NCBI GenBank assembly: GCA_002436205.1
Contig: DJKT01000050.1
Span: 1-37,576 of the forward strand
Source: Candidatus Peribacter sp. UBA6535
Lineage (GTDB): Bacteria > Patescibacteriota > Gracilibacteria > Peribacterales > Peribacteraceae
Direction of reading: 5' to 3'
DNA length: 37,576 nt
Shown here piece by piece: positions 30,391 to 37,576 of the stretch. Each line of letters starts with the position of its first letter. The stretch's first letter is position 1. A model generated the notes under the pieces. That model did no database searches. It was not told where the DNA came from and saw only the letters and a program-made list of their open reading frames with translations. Both the position numbers and the translations under genes were made by a program.

Positions 30391-31677
30391 ATGAGTACTT
30401 CAACCCCCTTTACACGGTTCCAAAAGACACTCCATACAGTCTTGCAAAAGATTAAGCTGGAAGATGGTCAAAATACCCTTTTTGATGATCCACAGTTTGT
30501 CCATAAGAAGGATATTACAATTCAGTCGGGCAATGGATCAGAAAAGAAATTCCACGCGTTTCGCGTGCAGTACAATAATGCAAGAGGACCGTTTAAGGGA
30601 GGTATTCGTTTTCATCCAGATGCGAACGAAGATGAGGTGAAGGCTCTTGCTGCTTTAATGTCTATAAAGACGGCAGTGGTAAACATTCCCTTTGGGGGAG
30701 CGAAGGGGGGAGTGCAAGTAAATCCGAAACATCTAACCAGCAAGGAGGTGCAAGAGGTTGCACGTGAGTATGTAAAGGCATTCCATGAAAATCTGGGTCC
30801 GGATATCGATTGCCCTGCGCCAGATGTGAATACCAATTCGGATATTATGGCGTGGATGCGTGATGAGTATGAGAAAATCACGCGAACGTACAGTCCGGCG
30901 ATGATTACCGGAAAGCCACTCTCATTTGGTGGTTCAGTTGGTCGTGATACTGCAACAGCTCGCGGTGGATTTTTTATTTTACAGGAGATGGTAGACCGTC
31001 TTGCATTGGACCCTGGTGATATGCGGGTTGCAATTCAGGGCTTTGGAAATGCCGGTGCCAATATGGCACAGCTTTTACATCAAGCAGGGTATATTGTTGT
31101 AGCAGTGTCCGATTCGCAGGGAGGCATCTATTCCCAGGAGGGAATAGATCCTATACGTATTTCCAAGTACAAGAGTAAAACAGGTTCTGTAACTGGTGAG
31201 TATTGTGAGGGATCTGTTTGTGATATCGAACGTATGAAAATGGATGATGTTGCTAAGATCAGTAACGAAGAGTTGTTAGAGCTCGACTGTGACATTCTTA
31301 TTCCTGCTGCACTCGATAATGTACTAACAAAAGAAAATGCAAATCGTGTGAAGGCAAAGTATATTCTGGAGCTTGCGAATGGGCCTACAACTCCAGAGGC
31401 AGATGATGTTTTTGAGAAGATGGGCACGAGAGTAATTCCTGATGTCCTTGCAAATGCTGGTGGTGTTACAGTGAGTTATTTTGAATGGTCGCAGGGGCGT
31501 AGTGGAGAACAATGGACGGATGAACAGGTCGATGAGCGCTTGAAGAGAGTGATGCTCGATGCCTATAAAGCCGTTCGTCGTGAAGCGAGACGGGAGCATA
31601 TGACGTATCGCGAGGCTGCATTTGCAGTGGGAATTAAGCGCATGCTTGATGCGATGCAGGTAAGAGGCTGGATATAA
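30391..31677 (+). CDS. gdhA: Glutamate dehydrogenase (Glu/Leu/Phe/Val family)
   Basis: 428 residues, typical of the hexameric NAD(P)-dependent enzymes that interconvert glutamate with 2-oxoglutarate and ammonia. Seen: RGPFKGGIRFHP (Lys69), the substrate Lys93 region, PFGGAKGGV with catalytic Lys105, CPAPDVNT with Asp145, the Rossmann motif AIQGFGNAGANMA, and LELANGPTTPEAD. It supplies or consumes glutamate, a substrate of the nearby murD/murL pathway. Leucine or related dehydrogenase specificity cannot be excluded but the length and the GPD-DCPAPDV motif fit Glu best. Confidence 0.93.
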   Translation: MSTSTPFTRFQKTLHTVLQKIKLEDGQNTLFDDPQFVHKKDITIQSGNGSEKKFHAFRVQYNNARGPFKGGIRFHPDANEDEVKALAALMSIKTAVVNIPFGGAKGGVQVNPKHLTSKEVQEVAREYVKAFHENLGPDIDCPAPDVNTNSDIMAWMRDEYEKITRTYSPAMITGKPLSFGGSVGRDTATARGGFFILQEMVDRLALDPGDMRVAIQGFGNAGANMAQLLHQAGYIVVAVSDSQGGIYSQEGIDPIRISKYKSKTGSVTGEYCEGSVCDIERMKMDDVAKISNEELLELDCDILIPAALDNVLTKENANRVKAKYILELANGPTTPEADDVFEKMGTRVIPDVLANAGGVTVSYFEWSQGRSGEQWTDEQVDERLKRVMLDAYKAVRREARREHMTYREAAFAVGIKRMLDAMQVRGWI

Positions 31678-31705
31678 AGACTGTAATCATTTACTCTTCT
31701 TCTCA

Positions 31706-32617
31706 ATGAAAGATGTTGCAATTATTGGCCTAGGCTGTGCAGGGTACACAGCAGCCGTGTATACCGCACGATATAAGTTGGATACCGTAATTGTCGGAGA
31801 GGTAGAAGGTGGAATGGGTATGAATGCGGCAGATGTGGGAAACTGGCCTGGGGAAATAGAAATTAAAGGACCAGATCTTATGCAGAAGTACAAAGATCAC
31901 GCACTGAGTTTCGATAACGTAGAACTTGTTTCCGGTAGAGTAGAAAAGGTAGAGGAAGGTTTTAAGCTCACGATGCAAAATGGTGATGTGATCGAAGCAA
32001 AAGCAGTAATATTTGCGACAGGTTCTAATAAGCGTCATCTCGGTGTTCCCGGAGAAGAGGAATTTTCTGGTAAAGGGGTATCGTACTGTGCCACGTGTGA
32101 TGCGTTCTTCTATCGTGATAAAACTGTTGCAGTGCTTGGGGGTGGAGATAGTGCTATAGAAGGTGCAGCGATTACTGCACAAGTGGCAAAGACGGTGTAC
32201 CTCATTCATCGTCGAGGTGAGTTTCGTGCAGAGCCGTATTGGATTGATAAGCTCAATGAAAGAGATAATGTAGAGTTTGTCCTTAATACGAATGTAGTTG
32301 AGATTTTAGGTGACCAAAAAGTGACTGGTGTAAAACTGGATACTCCGTGGAAGGATTCAGACACTATAGAACTTGATGGTGTCTTTATTGAAGTAGGATC
32401 AATTCCTGCGGTCGACATTGCTGTACAGATGGGTTGTGAACTTGATGATCGTGGCCACGTAAAAGTCGATGCTGCTCTGAATACAACAGTAAAGGGAGTC
32501 TTTGCTGCTGGTGATGTCAGTGGAGGTTCCAACCACTTTGCCCAGTTTGCGACAGCGGCTGGGGAGGGTGCCGTAGCAGCAAATTCAGCGTTTCATTACC
32601 TACAGTCAGGAAAATAA
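31706..32617 (+). CDS. trxB: Thioredoxin reductase
   Basis: 303 residues, the usual size of low-molecular-weight thioredoxin reductase. FAD-binding GLGCAGYTAAVYTAR at the N-terminus, the FATGSNKR segment, redox-active CATC (Cys128, Cys131), the second nucleotide motif VLGGGDSAIEGA, the NADPH-phosphate contact HRRGEFRAEP, and the FAD C-terminal GVFAAGDV motif are all present. It keeps thioredoxin reduced in the cytoplasm. Start is ATG 31706, 28 bases after glutamate dehydrogenase. A TTTACT box is 10 bases upstream. Confidence 0.95.
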   Translation: MKDVAIIGLGCAGYTAAVYTARYKLDTVIVGEVEGGMGMNAADVGNWPGEIEIKGPDLMQKYKDHALSFDNVELVSGRVEKVEEGFKLTMQNGDVIEAKAVIFATGSNKRHLGVPGEEEFSGKGVSYCATCDAFFYRDKTVAVLGGGDSAIEGAAITAQVAKTVYLIHRRGEFRAEPYWIDKLNERDNVEFVLNTNVVEILGDQKVTGVKLDTPWKDSDTIELDGVFIEVGSIPAVDIAVQMGCELDDRGHVKVDAALNTTVKGVFAAGDVSGGSNHFAQFATAAGEGAVAANSAFHYLQSGK

Positions 32618-32647
32618 GCTTTTTCTTGCGGATTGGCCAAATATCCG

Positions 32648-32653
32648 TATCCT
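32648..32653 (+). promoter_or_regulatory. -10 box of L33-like gene
   Basis: TATCCT (32648-32653), with TTGCGG 16 bases upstream, and 9 bases to the ATG at 32663. It sets the start codon, since the in-frame ATG at 32633 is upstream of the promoter. Confidence 0.6.
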
Positions 32654-32662
32654 ACCCCCATT

Positions 32663-32857
32663 ATGCCTAGAGGAAAGAGAACAGTATTCGCTATGTTTTG
32701 CTCCAAGTCGGGAAATCGGCTGGGAACACTGCGTCTACATAAGCAAGATAAGCAGGGAAAAGGTTGGAAGGAGCACGTAGAGGGCATGAAGAAGTATTGC
32801 AGCAAATGTAAGACCCGAGAGGTGGTAAAACTCAAAGAAGAGAGACATTCTAAGTAG
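32663..32857 (+). CDS. rpmG: Probable ribosomal protein L33-like zinc-ribbon protein
   Basis: 64 residues, very basic. The second half, KKYCSKCKTREVVKLKEE, matches the end of L33 (KYC..C.KHT.HKE). The first half should carry the other CxxC pair of the zinc ribbon but shows only FCSKSGN, so one pair is incomplete. E. coli L33 also lacks Cys pairs, so this is not disqualifying. The assignment rests on length, charge and C-terminal motif. It is followed after two bases by the EamA gene. Confidence 0.55.
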   Translation: MPRGKRTVFAMFCSKSGNRLGTLRLHKQDKQGKGWKEHVEGMKKYCSKCKTREVVKLKEERHSK

Positions 32858-32859
32858 TT

Positions 32860-33768
32860 ATGGAGGCACATAAGCATGAGCGAAGAGCAGTCTCTTTTGT
32901 AATGATGAGTAGTATGATTGAAGGCGGATTTCCTATATTCATCAATCATGCAGTTCGAGTACTTCCTGTCATGTTTTTTGCAGGAATATGTGCATATATT
33001 GGCTCTGCTATTCATATAGCACTGCTGATTGTTCGCCGCAATTGGAGACAACACCTTTCGTGGAAAACGTGGTTTTATATTGGCGGGGTAACAGTTTGCA
33101 ATTCTGTACTAGCACTGTTGTTTATTTTTGCTGGTACACGGTATACATCAGGAATTAATACAGCGCTTCTTCTACAGTCAGAGATGCTATCTTCCTTTCT
33201 TATTTTTCGTGTTCTTGCAGGAGAGCATATTTCAGGCCGACAGATTATTGGTGCGTTAGGAGTATTACTCGGAACACTTTTTGTTTTGTATAATGGATCT
33301 TTAGAGTTGAACCCCGGTGATTTACTTATCGTTCTTGGTACAGTCTTTTATCCTATTGGAAATATGTGTGCTAAAAGAGCTCTACAAACTGCATCATCTT
33401 CTTTTGTACTAGCTATTCGACATTTATTTGGAGGTATAGTGTTTTGCACACTTGCTATTGTTTTTGAGGATATTACACAGCAAACATTCCTGCTTCTCTA
33501 TGAGAATATATGGTTGGTATTATTTTATGGAGTGATGGTACTTGTTGTTTCTAAGCTTTGTTGGTACGAAGGATTAAAATCGCTTCCGCTTCCTAAGGCT
33601 GTTTCAATTATTCTTTCTTATCCGGTGTTCAGTTTGATATTTGCATCACTTTTCTTTGGAGAAAGACCGTCGGCATATCAGATAATAGGTATGTGTATTA
33701 CGATAGCTGGACTTTCTGTATTAGTACGACGCACTTCAGCCTCGATTCTGCCACCAGATCTTGTATAG
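32860..33768 (+). CDS. EamA/DMT-superfamily transporter
   Basis: 302 residues with about ten hydrophobic segments in two five-helix EamA halves: the first ends with the AGTRYTSGINTALLLQSE...AGEHISGRQIIGALGVLLG pattern, and the second with the WYEGLKSLPLPKAVSIILSYPVFSLIFASLFFGERPSAYQIIGMCITIAG pattern. These are metabolite or drug exporters of the cytoplasmic membrane; the substrate cannot be told. It is 2 bases after the L33-like stop and probably co-transcribed. Confidence 0.9.
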   Translation: MEAHKHERRAVSFVMMSSMIEGGFPIFINHAVRVLPVMFFAGICAYIGSAIHIALLIVRRNWRQHLSWKTWFYIGGVTVCNSVLALLFIFAGTRYTSGINTALLLQSEMLSSFLIFRVLAGEHISGRQIIGALGVLLGTLFVLYNGSLELNPGDLLIVLGTVFYPIGNMCAKRALQTASSSFVLAIRHLFGGIVFCTLAIVFEDITQQTFLLLYENIWLVLFYGVMVLVVSKLCWYEGLKSLPLPKAVSIILSYPVFSLIFASLFFGERPSAYQIIGMCITIAGLSVLVRRTSASILPPDLV

Positions 33769-33769
33769 T
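33764..33769 (+). promoter_or_regulatory. -10 box of Nudix gene
   Basis: TATAGT with 8 bases to the ATG at 33778, overlapping the end of the EamA gene. The predicted leader is 1-2 bases. Confidence 0.5.
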
Positions 33770-33777
33770 GTCTCTTG

Positions 33778-34248
33778 ATGACACAAGAAATCTATCGCAG
33801 TTGCGCTTCCATTGCGGTGTTTCGTCCCAGTGGAGATACGTTTGAGATGCTTCTTGTCCATAAGCCTCGTAAGCGTGATGACTGGCAATTGCCTCAGGGT
33901 GGAGTAGAAGAAGGAGAGACGTGTGAGCAGGCGGCTATTCGTGAAGTGCAAGAAGAGGCAGGTATCACACCGGAGATAATTGATACCAGTAGCCATGTGT
34001 ATCAATATGATTTCCCTGCCAGTTACAGAAGGTTTCGTCCGGATAATGTAAAAGGACAGCGCATTGAGTACGTATTTGCAACGGTTGATGCAGATACAAA
34101 GGTGCAGGTGGATGATGAGGAAATCGATCAATATATGTGGGTGCTTCGCGATCAGCTTCCTGAGTATCTTAAGAGGAAAGAGTATTTGGATTTGGTCAAT
34201 AAGCTGTATAGTGATGGGCTTGAACTAATAGAAAAATCGAAATCCTAA
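33778..34248 (+). CDS. Nudix hydrolase, RppH/Ap4A-type
   Basis: 156 residues from ATG 33778 (MTQEIYRSC); a TTG one codon earlier is possible. The Nudix box is complete: G-V-EEGE-TCEQAAI-RE-VQEEAGI, preceded by WQLPQGG as in RppH and diadenosine polyphosphate hydrolases. It likely removes pyrophosphate from RNA 5' ends or cleaves Ap4A. The C-terminal residues (EKSKS) run into a 7-base repeat tract. A 5'-pyrophosphohydrolase would be of interest for leaderless mRNAs (inference). Confidence 0.9.
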   Translation: MTQEIYRSCASIAVFRPSGDTFEMLLVHKPRKRDDWQLPQGGVEEGETCEQAAIREVQEEAGITPEIIDTSSHVYQYDFPASYRRFRPDNVKGQRIEYVFATVDADTKVQVDDEEIDQYMWVLRDQLPEYLKRKEYLDLVNKLYSDGLELIEKSKS

Positions 34249-34265
34249 ATCCGAAATAAGAAGTA
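34238..34265. repeat. 4 x 7-base tandem tract, unit CGAAATC, at Nudix 3' end
   Basis: Units CGAAATC, CTAAATC, CGAAATA and AGAAGTA. The Nudix stop (34246-34248) lies inside. It faces the TTTCGTA tract at 34267 as an inverted pair with a single base between. Confidence 0.82.
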
Positions 34266-34266
34266 G

Positions 34267-34294
34267 TTTCGTATTTCGTGCTTCGTATTTCGTA
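34267..34294. repeat. 4 x 7-base tandem tract, unit TTTCGTA, before recF
   Basis: Units TTTCGTA, TTTCGTG, CTTCGTA and TTTCGTA, followed by six T. Together with 34238-34265 it could fold into a long imperfect hairpin followed by a T-run, so it may also act as a terminator, and it supplies the region where a -35 box for recF would be. Confidence 0.9.
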
Positions 34295-34317
34295 TTTTTT
34301 CAGGTAGCCTTTTATCA

Positions 34318-35466
34318 ATGCGTATTTGTTCACTCTCATTGCAGCAATTCCGTAGCTATCCAGAGCACTTTCTAGAGTTCGGAGAAGAGAACGTACACGT
34401 ATTTGTAGGTCCAAATGGTGTGGGGAAAACGAACATTCTCGAGGCGATCTCTTTACTCTCTCTGACAAAGAGCTGTCAGAAAGCAGAAGAGATGGACATC
34501 ATTACATGGGGACAGGAATTCTATCGGGTCAAAGCACAAGTACAGTCTGATACCGCAGAGGAGAAGTCTCTGGAGCTTGTGTCACAAATCGCTCCTCGTA
34601 AACAGAAGGCGTGTTTTATTAATGACGTGAAAGTTTCTATTAGCGATATGGTGGGAGCATTGCCCTCGGTGATTTTTCTTCCACAGGATTTAGAGCTCTT
34701 TACTGGTGCACCCGCTAATCGTAGAAGTTTTTTGGATCAACTTCTATGCCAAGTGTCTCCAGAGTACATGCAGACGCTTATGCAGTATCAAAAAATTCTC
34801 AAGCAGAGAAATTCTTTGCTCCGAAAGATCGGGGATGGAGTAGCGCGCAAAACAGATCTTGCTGTGTGGGATGAGAAAGCTGCGGAAACAGGCACAGTGG
34901 TGATGCTTCGTCGCTTAGAACTTTGCGAGGTATTGCAATGTACTTTTGGAGAGGAACTTGCAGCACTTGGAGAAGACTGGGAGGATGCGCAGATTATTTA
35001 TGAGCGCAAAGGAGATGCGCGAGACTTTGGCACGGCAAAGTCTGAGATGATGGACTTGCTTTCCCATTTTCAGGAGCGAGACATCATCCTTCACTCAACA
35101 ACAATAGGGCCACACAGAGATGACTGGAAGGTTGTAGTAGATGGCAGAGACATTTCTACGTTCGCTTCACGTGGACAGCAACGCACTGCAGTACTGGCGT
35201 TGCTCTTTCTTGAGGTGTCGTATCTGGAACTCCAGAGAGGGGAGAAACCGGTGATACTATTAGATGATGTATTTTCTGAACTTGATGATCACCATCAAGC
35301 CTCACTCCTCAAATCTCTCGAAGGACATCAGGTGATTATTACAACAACGCATGTACCGAGCGAAGTACATGGAGCGAAAGTATGGGAAATAGAAGAGCGT
35401 ACAGAAGTCTTAAGCAATCAAAGTAGCTCGCTTCCCCTGAAAAGCACCGAAAGCAGCAAGGGCTAA
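34318..35466 (+). CDS. recF: RecF, DNA repair/recombination ATPase
   Basis: 382 residues. Walker A VGPNGVGKTNILEAI (about 31-45) with the N-terminal LSLQQFRSY, the RRSFLDQLL motif, the ABC-type signature region STFASRGQQRTAVLALL, and Walker B VILLDDVFSELDD. RecF helps load RecA at gaps during repair. A TAGCCT box is 7 bases before the ATG. The last 57 bases overlap the convergent ruvC gene, and the C-terminal tail (SNQSSSLPLKSTESSKG) is the antisense of ruvC, which suggests recF lost its original stop codon. Confidence 0.93.
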   Translation: MRICSLSLQQFRSYPEHFLEFGEENVHVFVGPNGVGKTNILEAISLLSLTKSCQKAEEMDIITWGQEFYRVKAQVQSDTAEEKSLELVSQIAPRKQKACFINDVKVSISDMVGALPSVIFLPQDLELFTGAPANRRSFLDQLLCQVSPEYMQTLMQYQKILKQRNSLLRKIGDGVARKTDLAVWDEKAAETGTVVMLRRLELCEVLQCTFGEELAALGEDWEDAQIIYERKGDARDFGTAKSEMMDLLSHFQERDIILHSTTIGPHRDDWKVVVDGRDISTFASRGQQRTAVLALLFLEVSYLELQRGEKPVILLDDVFSELDDHHQASLLKSLEGHQVIITTTHVPSEVHGAKVWEIEERTEVLSNQSSSLPLKSTESSKG

Positions 35467-35901
35467 AGCGTCTGCCGCGTCATCTGGCTGTGGAATTTCT
35501 TTGAGGTTAAAAATCATCTTCACCATCTGCTGCATCTGCTTTTTATCAGCAGAGCCATCTCCGGTAATACAACTTTTGAGTTCTGGTGGAGTAGGCTCGA
35601 TAATTTCTAAGTCTTTACCTGCTACGCAGGAGAGTATCACTCCTCTTGCTTGGGCTACGTCGAGGGCAGTCTTCTCATTTACAGAGAAGTAGAGTTTTTC
35701 GATTATGGCAAGCTCTGGCTGAAAATCCGTCAGAATATCATCCAGATCCTTTCCAATTTCCTTGAGTCTCTGGGCAAATACTGTTTTGGATGCAGTTTCT
35801 ATAGTTAAATAGTCAACGACGCGAAGATCATGTGCGCAATTGGCTTCTATTAGCCCAATTCCTACTGTTGCAAGGCCAGGGTCTATTCCAATGATCCGCA
35901 T
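35410..35901 (-). CDS. ruvC: RuvC, Holliday junction resolvase
   Basis: 163 residues from the second ATG (MRIIGIDPG); the first ATG at 35907 would add two residues. The acidic catalytic residues are present: Asp7 of IGIDPGLATVG, Glu of IIEKLYF, and the Asp pair of PDDAADALALA. ASSVNEKTALDVAQARG-type residues are seen as SVNEKTALDVAQARG. It resolves Holliday junctions in the cytoplasm. The TACACT box is 8 bases before the second ATG but only 2 from the first, which decides for the second. It converges on recF with a 57-base overlap. Confidence 0.93.
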   Translation of the reverse strand: MRIIGIDPGLATVGIGLIEANCAHDLRVVDYLTIETASKTVFAQRLKEIGKDLDDILTDFQPELAIIEKLYFSVNEKTALDVAQARGVILSCVAGKDLEIIEPTPPELKSCITGDGSADKKQMQQMVKMIFNLKEIPQPDDAADALALAAFGAFQGKRATLIA

Positions 35902-35936
35902 AGGCATGCAGTGTAGCGAAAATAACCAAATTTTGC

Positions 35937-35942
35937 TATAAT
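35937..35942 (+). promoter_or_regulatory. Promoter of the large secreted protein
   Basis: TATAAT (35937-35942) with TAGCGA 17 bases upstream. The TTG start follows after 20 bases. Its divergent partner is ruvC. Confidence 0.65.
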
Positions 35943-35962
35943 AGAGAGATTCATAAACAAAT

Positions 35963-37567
35963 TTGGAAACACAAACCCCACGCCACAGGCATCTTGTAGC
36001 ATTCCCTGTGTTGGTCGCTGCTTTAGCAGTGACTTTTGCTCAAGCGCCGGTAGATCTTCCGAATGTGCTCTCATCTGTTACACAGATTTTTAGTACTGCA
36101 GATGATGAGCGATTCACATTCGATTCAGGAGTGTATGGAGTGGTATATGCAGGTGGGCAGCTGCAAGAAGAGGAGGATCATTTATATTTGAGCAAAGGGT
36201 CTGTACTACTGGCATCGGAAGGTGTTATCCGAGTAACGATTGATGATGTCCAAATTACTACGCTCAACGGATCTATTCACCTTACACGTGACGGCGACAA
36301 TCTCGTCATCGCAGCACTCACCGCACCTGCAGTAGTAGTGTCGGGAGATCAGCGCATGGTTGTTCCTGCCGGTATGCAGTGGGAACTTTCCGGCAACATT
36401 GCGACACTTAATGAAGGATTTGATGCATGGATGAAAGCTAGGCTTCCCCGTCCACTTCCTATCAGTTTTATAGAACGCAAAATTGGAGATCTTTCTTTGG
36501 TACGCGTTCCCGAAAGTATTCTGCCAGAGCAAAAGCAGTTTCTCCCGCTTGATGTTCTTCCAGAGGAGGAGGTATTGCTTCCGGTATCTGCAAGTCACGT
36601 GATTTCTGAGAAAGATGAGCATGTTCTCGGTGTTGTATGTCATACAGTGCAACAGGGAGATGTTGATCGATTCGAGGAACTCCTCAACCTTTCATTGGTA
36701 CGTGATGCACTCAAGACAGACCGTGGCATGGCAGTTGTTGCCGTACTTCTGAGTCAATCAACAGAAGGTCAGACAGCGTTGAGGATGCTTCTTCTCCAGC
36801 AGTTAATTACGGATGAGTCTGTATGGTTGGCAAGTTCATTCCATCCAGCATTCAGAAATATTGCATGGGCAATCTTTGAACCGGATGTGTCAGTAGAGTC
36901 ACACCTTACTCGCGTATTCCTTTTGCCATTTAGCACCTTTAGTCCAGATCCTTTTTCTGATTTTGTATTGGAACGTTTTTCAGTTTCCCCTAAGGGAATG
37001 CTTACTATGGTAGGGGATAGTGATGCATTTATAGAGAATGTCATTGTTGCCCATATGCCTCTTATAGATCGACTAGAAGAGCGTGGCTACCCACAGCGTG
37101 CAATGTATCTCAGCCAGACACTCCTTGATCTTATAGCAAGTGCAGATGAGCCTACGCAGATCATGTTGCAAGCACAGGAGACACTCAGACATCGAGGGCG
37201 TATTGATCTTTCTCCAATACCTCCAAAGAGTGAAATAGAACCGCAGATCATAGTAGAGCCTGATAAGGAGCCAGAACCCGAGCCCGAGCCCGAGGTAACA
37301 CTAAGTCCTCAGCAGGTAGAAGCAAAAGCGTATCAGATGCTCGAGAGTGCCGGAGCTTTGTTTACTGTAAACTCTGCTATTACTCACCTTGAGGGCAATA
37401 ATGCTCGCATTACGGATGTGCTCTTCAATACGCCTTTGGAAGATCGATCTGTGAGCTTTACGCTCGATGTGGTTACAGAAACGGTGACGGATATCGAAAT
37501 AAATGGAAATACAGATTTTCCGTATACTCCGTCATTTGAGGGGTTTGTTACGTGGGTAAGGAAATAG
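35963..37567 (+). CDS. Large secreted protein with FecR-like N-terminal domain
   Basis: 534 residues, start TTG at 35963 because no ATG or GTG suits the signal peptide (residues about 10-28, AALAVTFAQA). Residues about 55-130 resemble a FecR-type beta domain (GQLQEEEDHLYLSKGSVLLASEGVIRVTIDDVQITTLNGSI). The rest (about 180-420) is helical with no family I recognise. A Glu/Pro repeat (EPEPEPEPE) follows at about 430-440, and a C-terminal domain ends FVTWVRK. No membrane anchor is seen. It may be released or bound at the cell surface. No partner is evident beyond the divergent recF/ruvC. Confidence 0.7.
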   Translation: METQTPRHRHLVAFPVLVAALAVTFAQAPVDLPNVLSSVTQIFSTADDERFTFDSGVYGVVYAGGQLQEEEDHLYLSKGSVLLASEGVIRVTIDDVQITTLNGSIHLTRDGDNLVIAALTAPAVVVSGDQRMVVPAGMQWELSGNIATLNEGFDAWMKARLPRPLPISFIERKIGDLSLVRVPESILPEQKQFLPLDVLPEEEVLLPVSASHVISEKDEHVLGVVCHTVQQGDVDRFEELLNLSLVRDALKTDRGMAVVAVLLSQSTEGQTALRMLLLQQLITDESVWLASSFHPAFRNIAWAIFEPDVSVESHLTRVFLLPFSTFSPDPFSDFVLERFSVSPKGMLTMVGDSDAFIENVIVAHMPLIDRLEERGYPQRAMYLSQTLLDLIASADEPTQIMLQAQETLRHRGRIDLSPIPPKSEIEPQIIVEPDKEPEPEPEPEVTLSPQQVEAKAYQMLESAGALFTVNSAITHLEGNNARITDVLFNTPLEDRSVSFTLDVVTETVTDIEINGNTDFPYTPSFEGFVTWVRK

Positions 37568-37576
37568 ATTAGTGGT

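Noticed and set aside
1..37576. Alternative genetic code with TGA as Gly (Gracilibacteria/SR1)
   Set aside because: TGA terminates genes at four-base overlaps (murL/murD and 18794/18797) and proteins do not need read-through.

Overview
This window looks like a chromosome segment of an uncultivated Candidate Phyla Radiation (Patescibacteria) bacterium, plausibly Peregrinibacteria-like. The support is a TraC/VirB4-type conjugation-style ATPase, many small secreted or SLH-domain proteins, membrane-anchored cell-wall ligases, FemAB and DegT proteins, and an almost complete lack of Shine-Dalgarno sequences. TGA is used as a real stop (for example in the ATGA overlaps murL/murD and 18794/18797), so this is the standard bacterial code and not the Gracilibacteria/SR1 code. 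The phylum call is inference.

Layout. 1-3189 (minus): VirB4/TraC ATPase, cut by the window edge, and a coiled-coil lipoprotein. 3424-6509 (plus): argS followed by a lipoprotein with two SH3 domains and a degenerate polysaccharide-deacetylase domain, closed by a terminator. 6564-10996 (minus): a small Cys/His protein, then a cell-envelope operon read as murF-like ligase, DegT aminotransferase, FemAB and a small membrane protein. 11043-17570 (plus): two paralogous modules, each a secreted acidic repeat protein followed by a transmembrane Ser/Thr kinase. 17551-19039 (minus): hydrolase, PH-domain and small membrane protein operon. 19059-20775: an IS5-family element flanked by pieces of broken secreted-protein genes. 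20908-25537: tRNA-Met, ZIP transporter, SLH protein, two lipoproteins, a cation/Ca exchanger and grpE. 25538-28077 (minus): tRNA-Leu, a MurL-type epimerase and murD. 28162-29562: SLH/Calx-beta surface protein. 29686-34248 (plus): CADD-like protein, glutamate dehydrogenase, thioredoxin reductase, L33-like protein, EamA transporter and Nudix hydrolase. 34318-37567: recF, ruvC (convergent) and a large secreted protein.

Cell-wall synthesis is a theme: murD with MurL (the L-Glu/epimerase route), murF-like ligase, FemAB and DegT. Calcium/metal handling at the surface is another: EF-hand-like repeats, Calx-beta, a CaCA exchanger, ZIP and a His-rich lipoprotein.

Three things stand out beyond the gene list. 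(1) Eleven short tracts, each four tandem copies of a 7-base unit (28 bases), from several unrelated unit families, sit at gene ends, as inverted pairs, and in-frame inside murD, the murF-like gene, FemAB and a hydrolase. (2) Sigma-70-like promoters lie so close to start codons that many genes appear leaderless or have leaders of only a few bases. (3) The duplicated secreted-acidic-protein / membrane-kinase module is a candidate undescribed surface signalling system.
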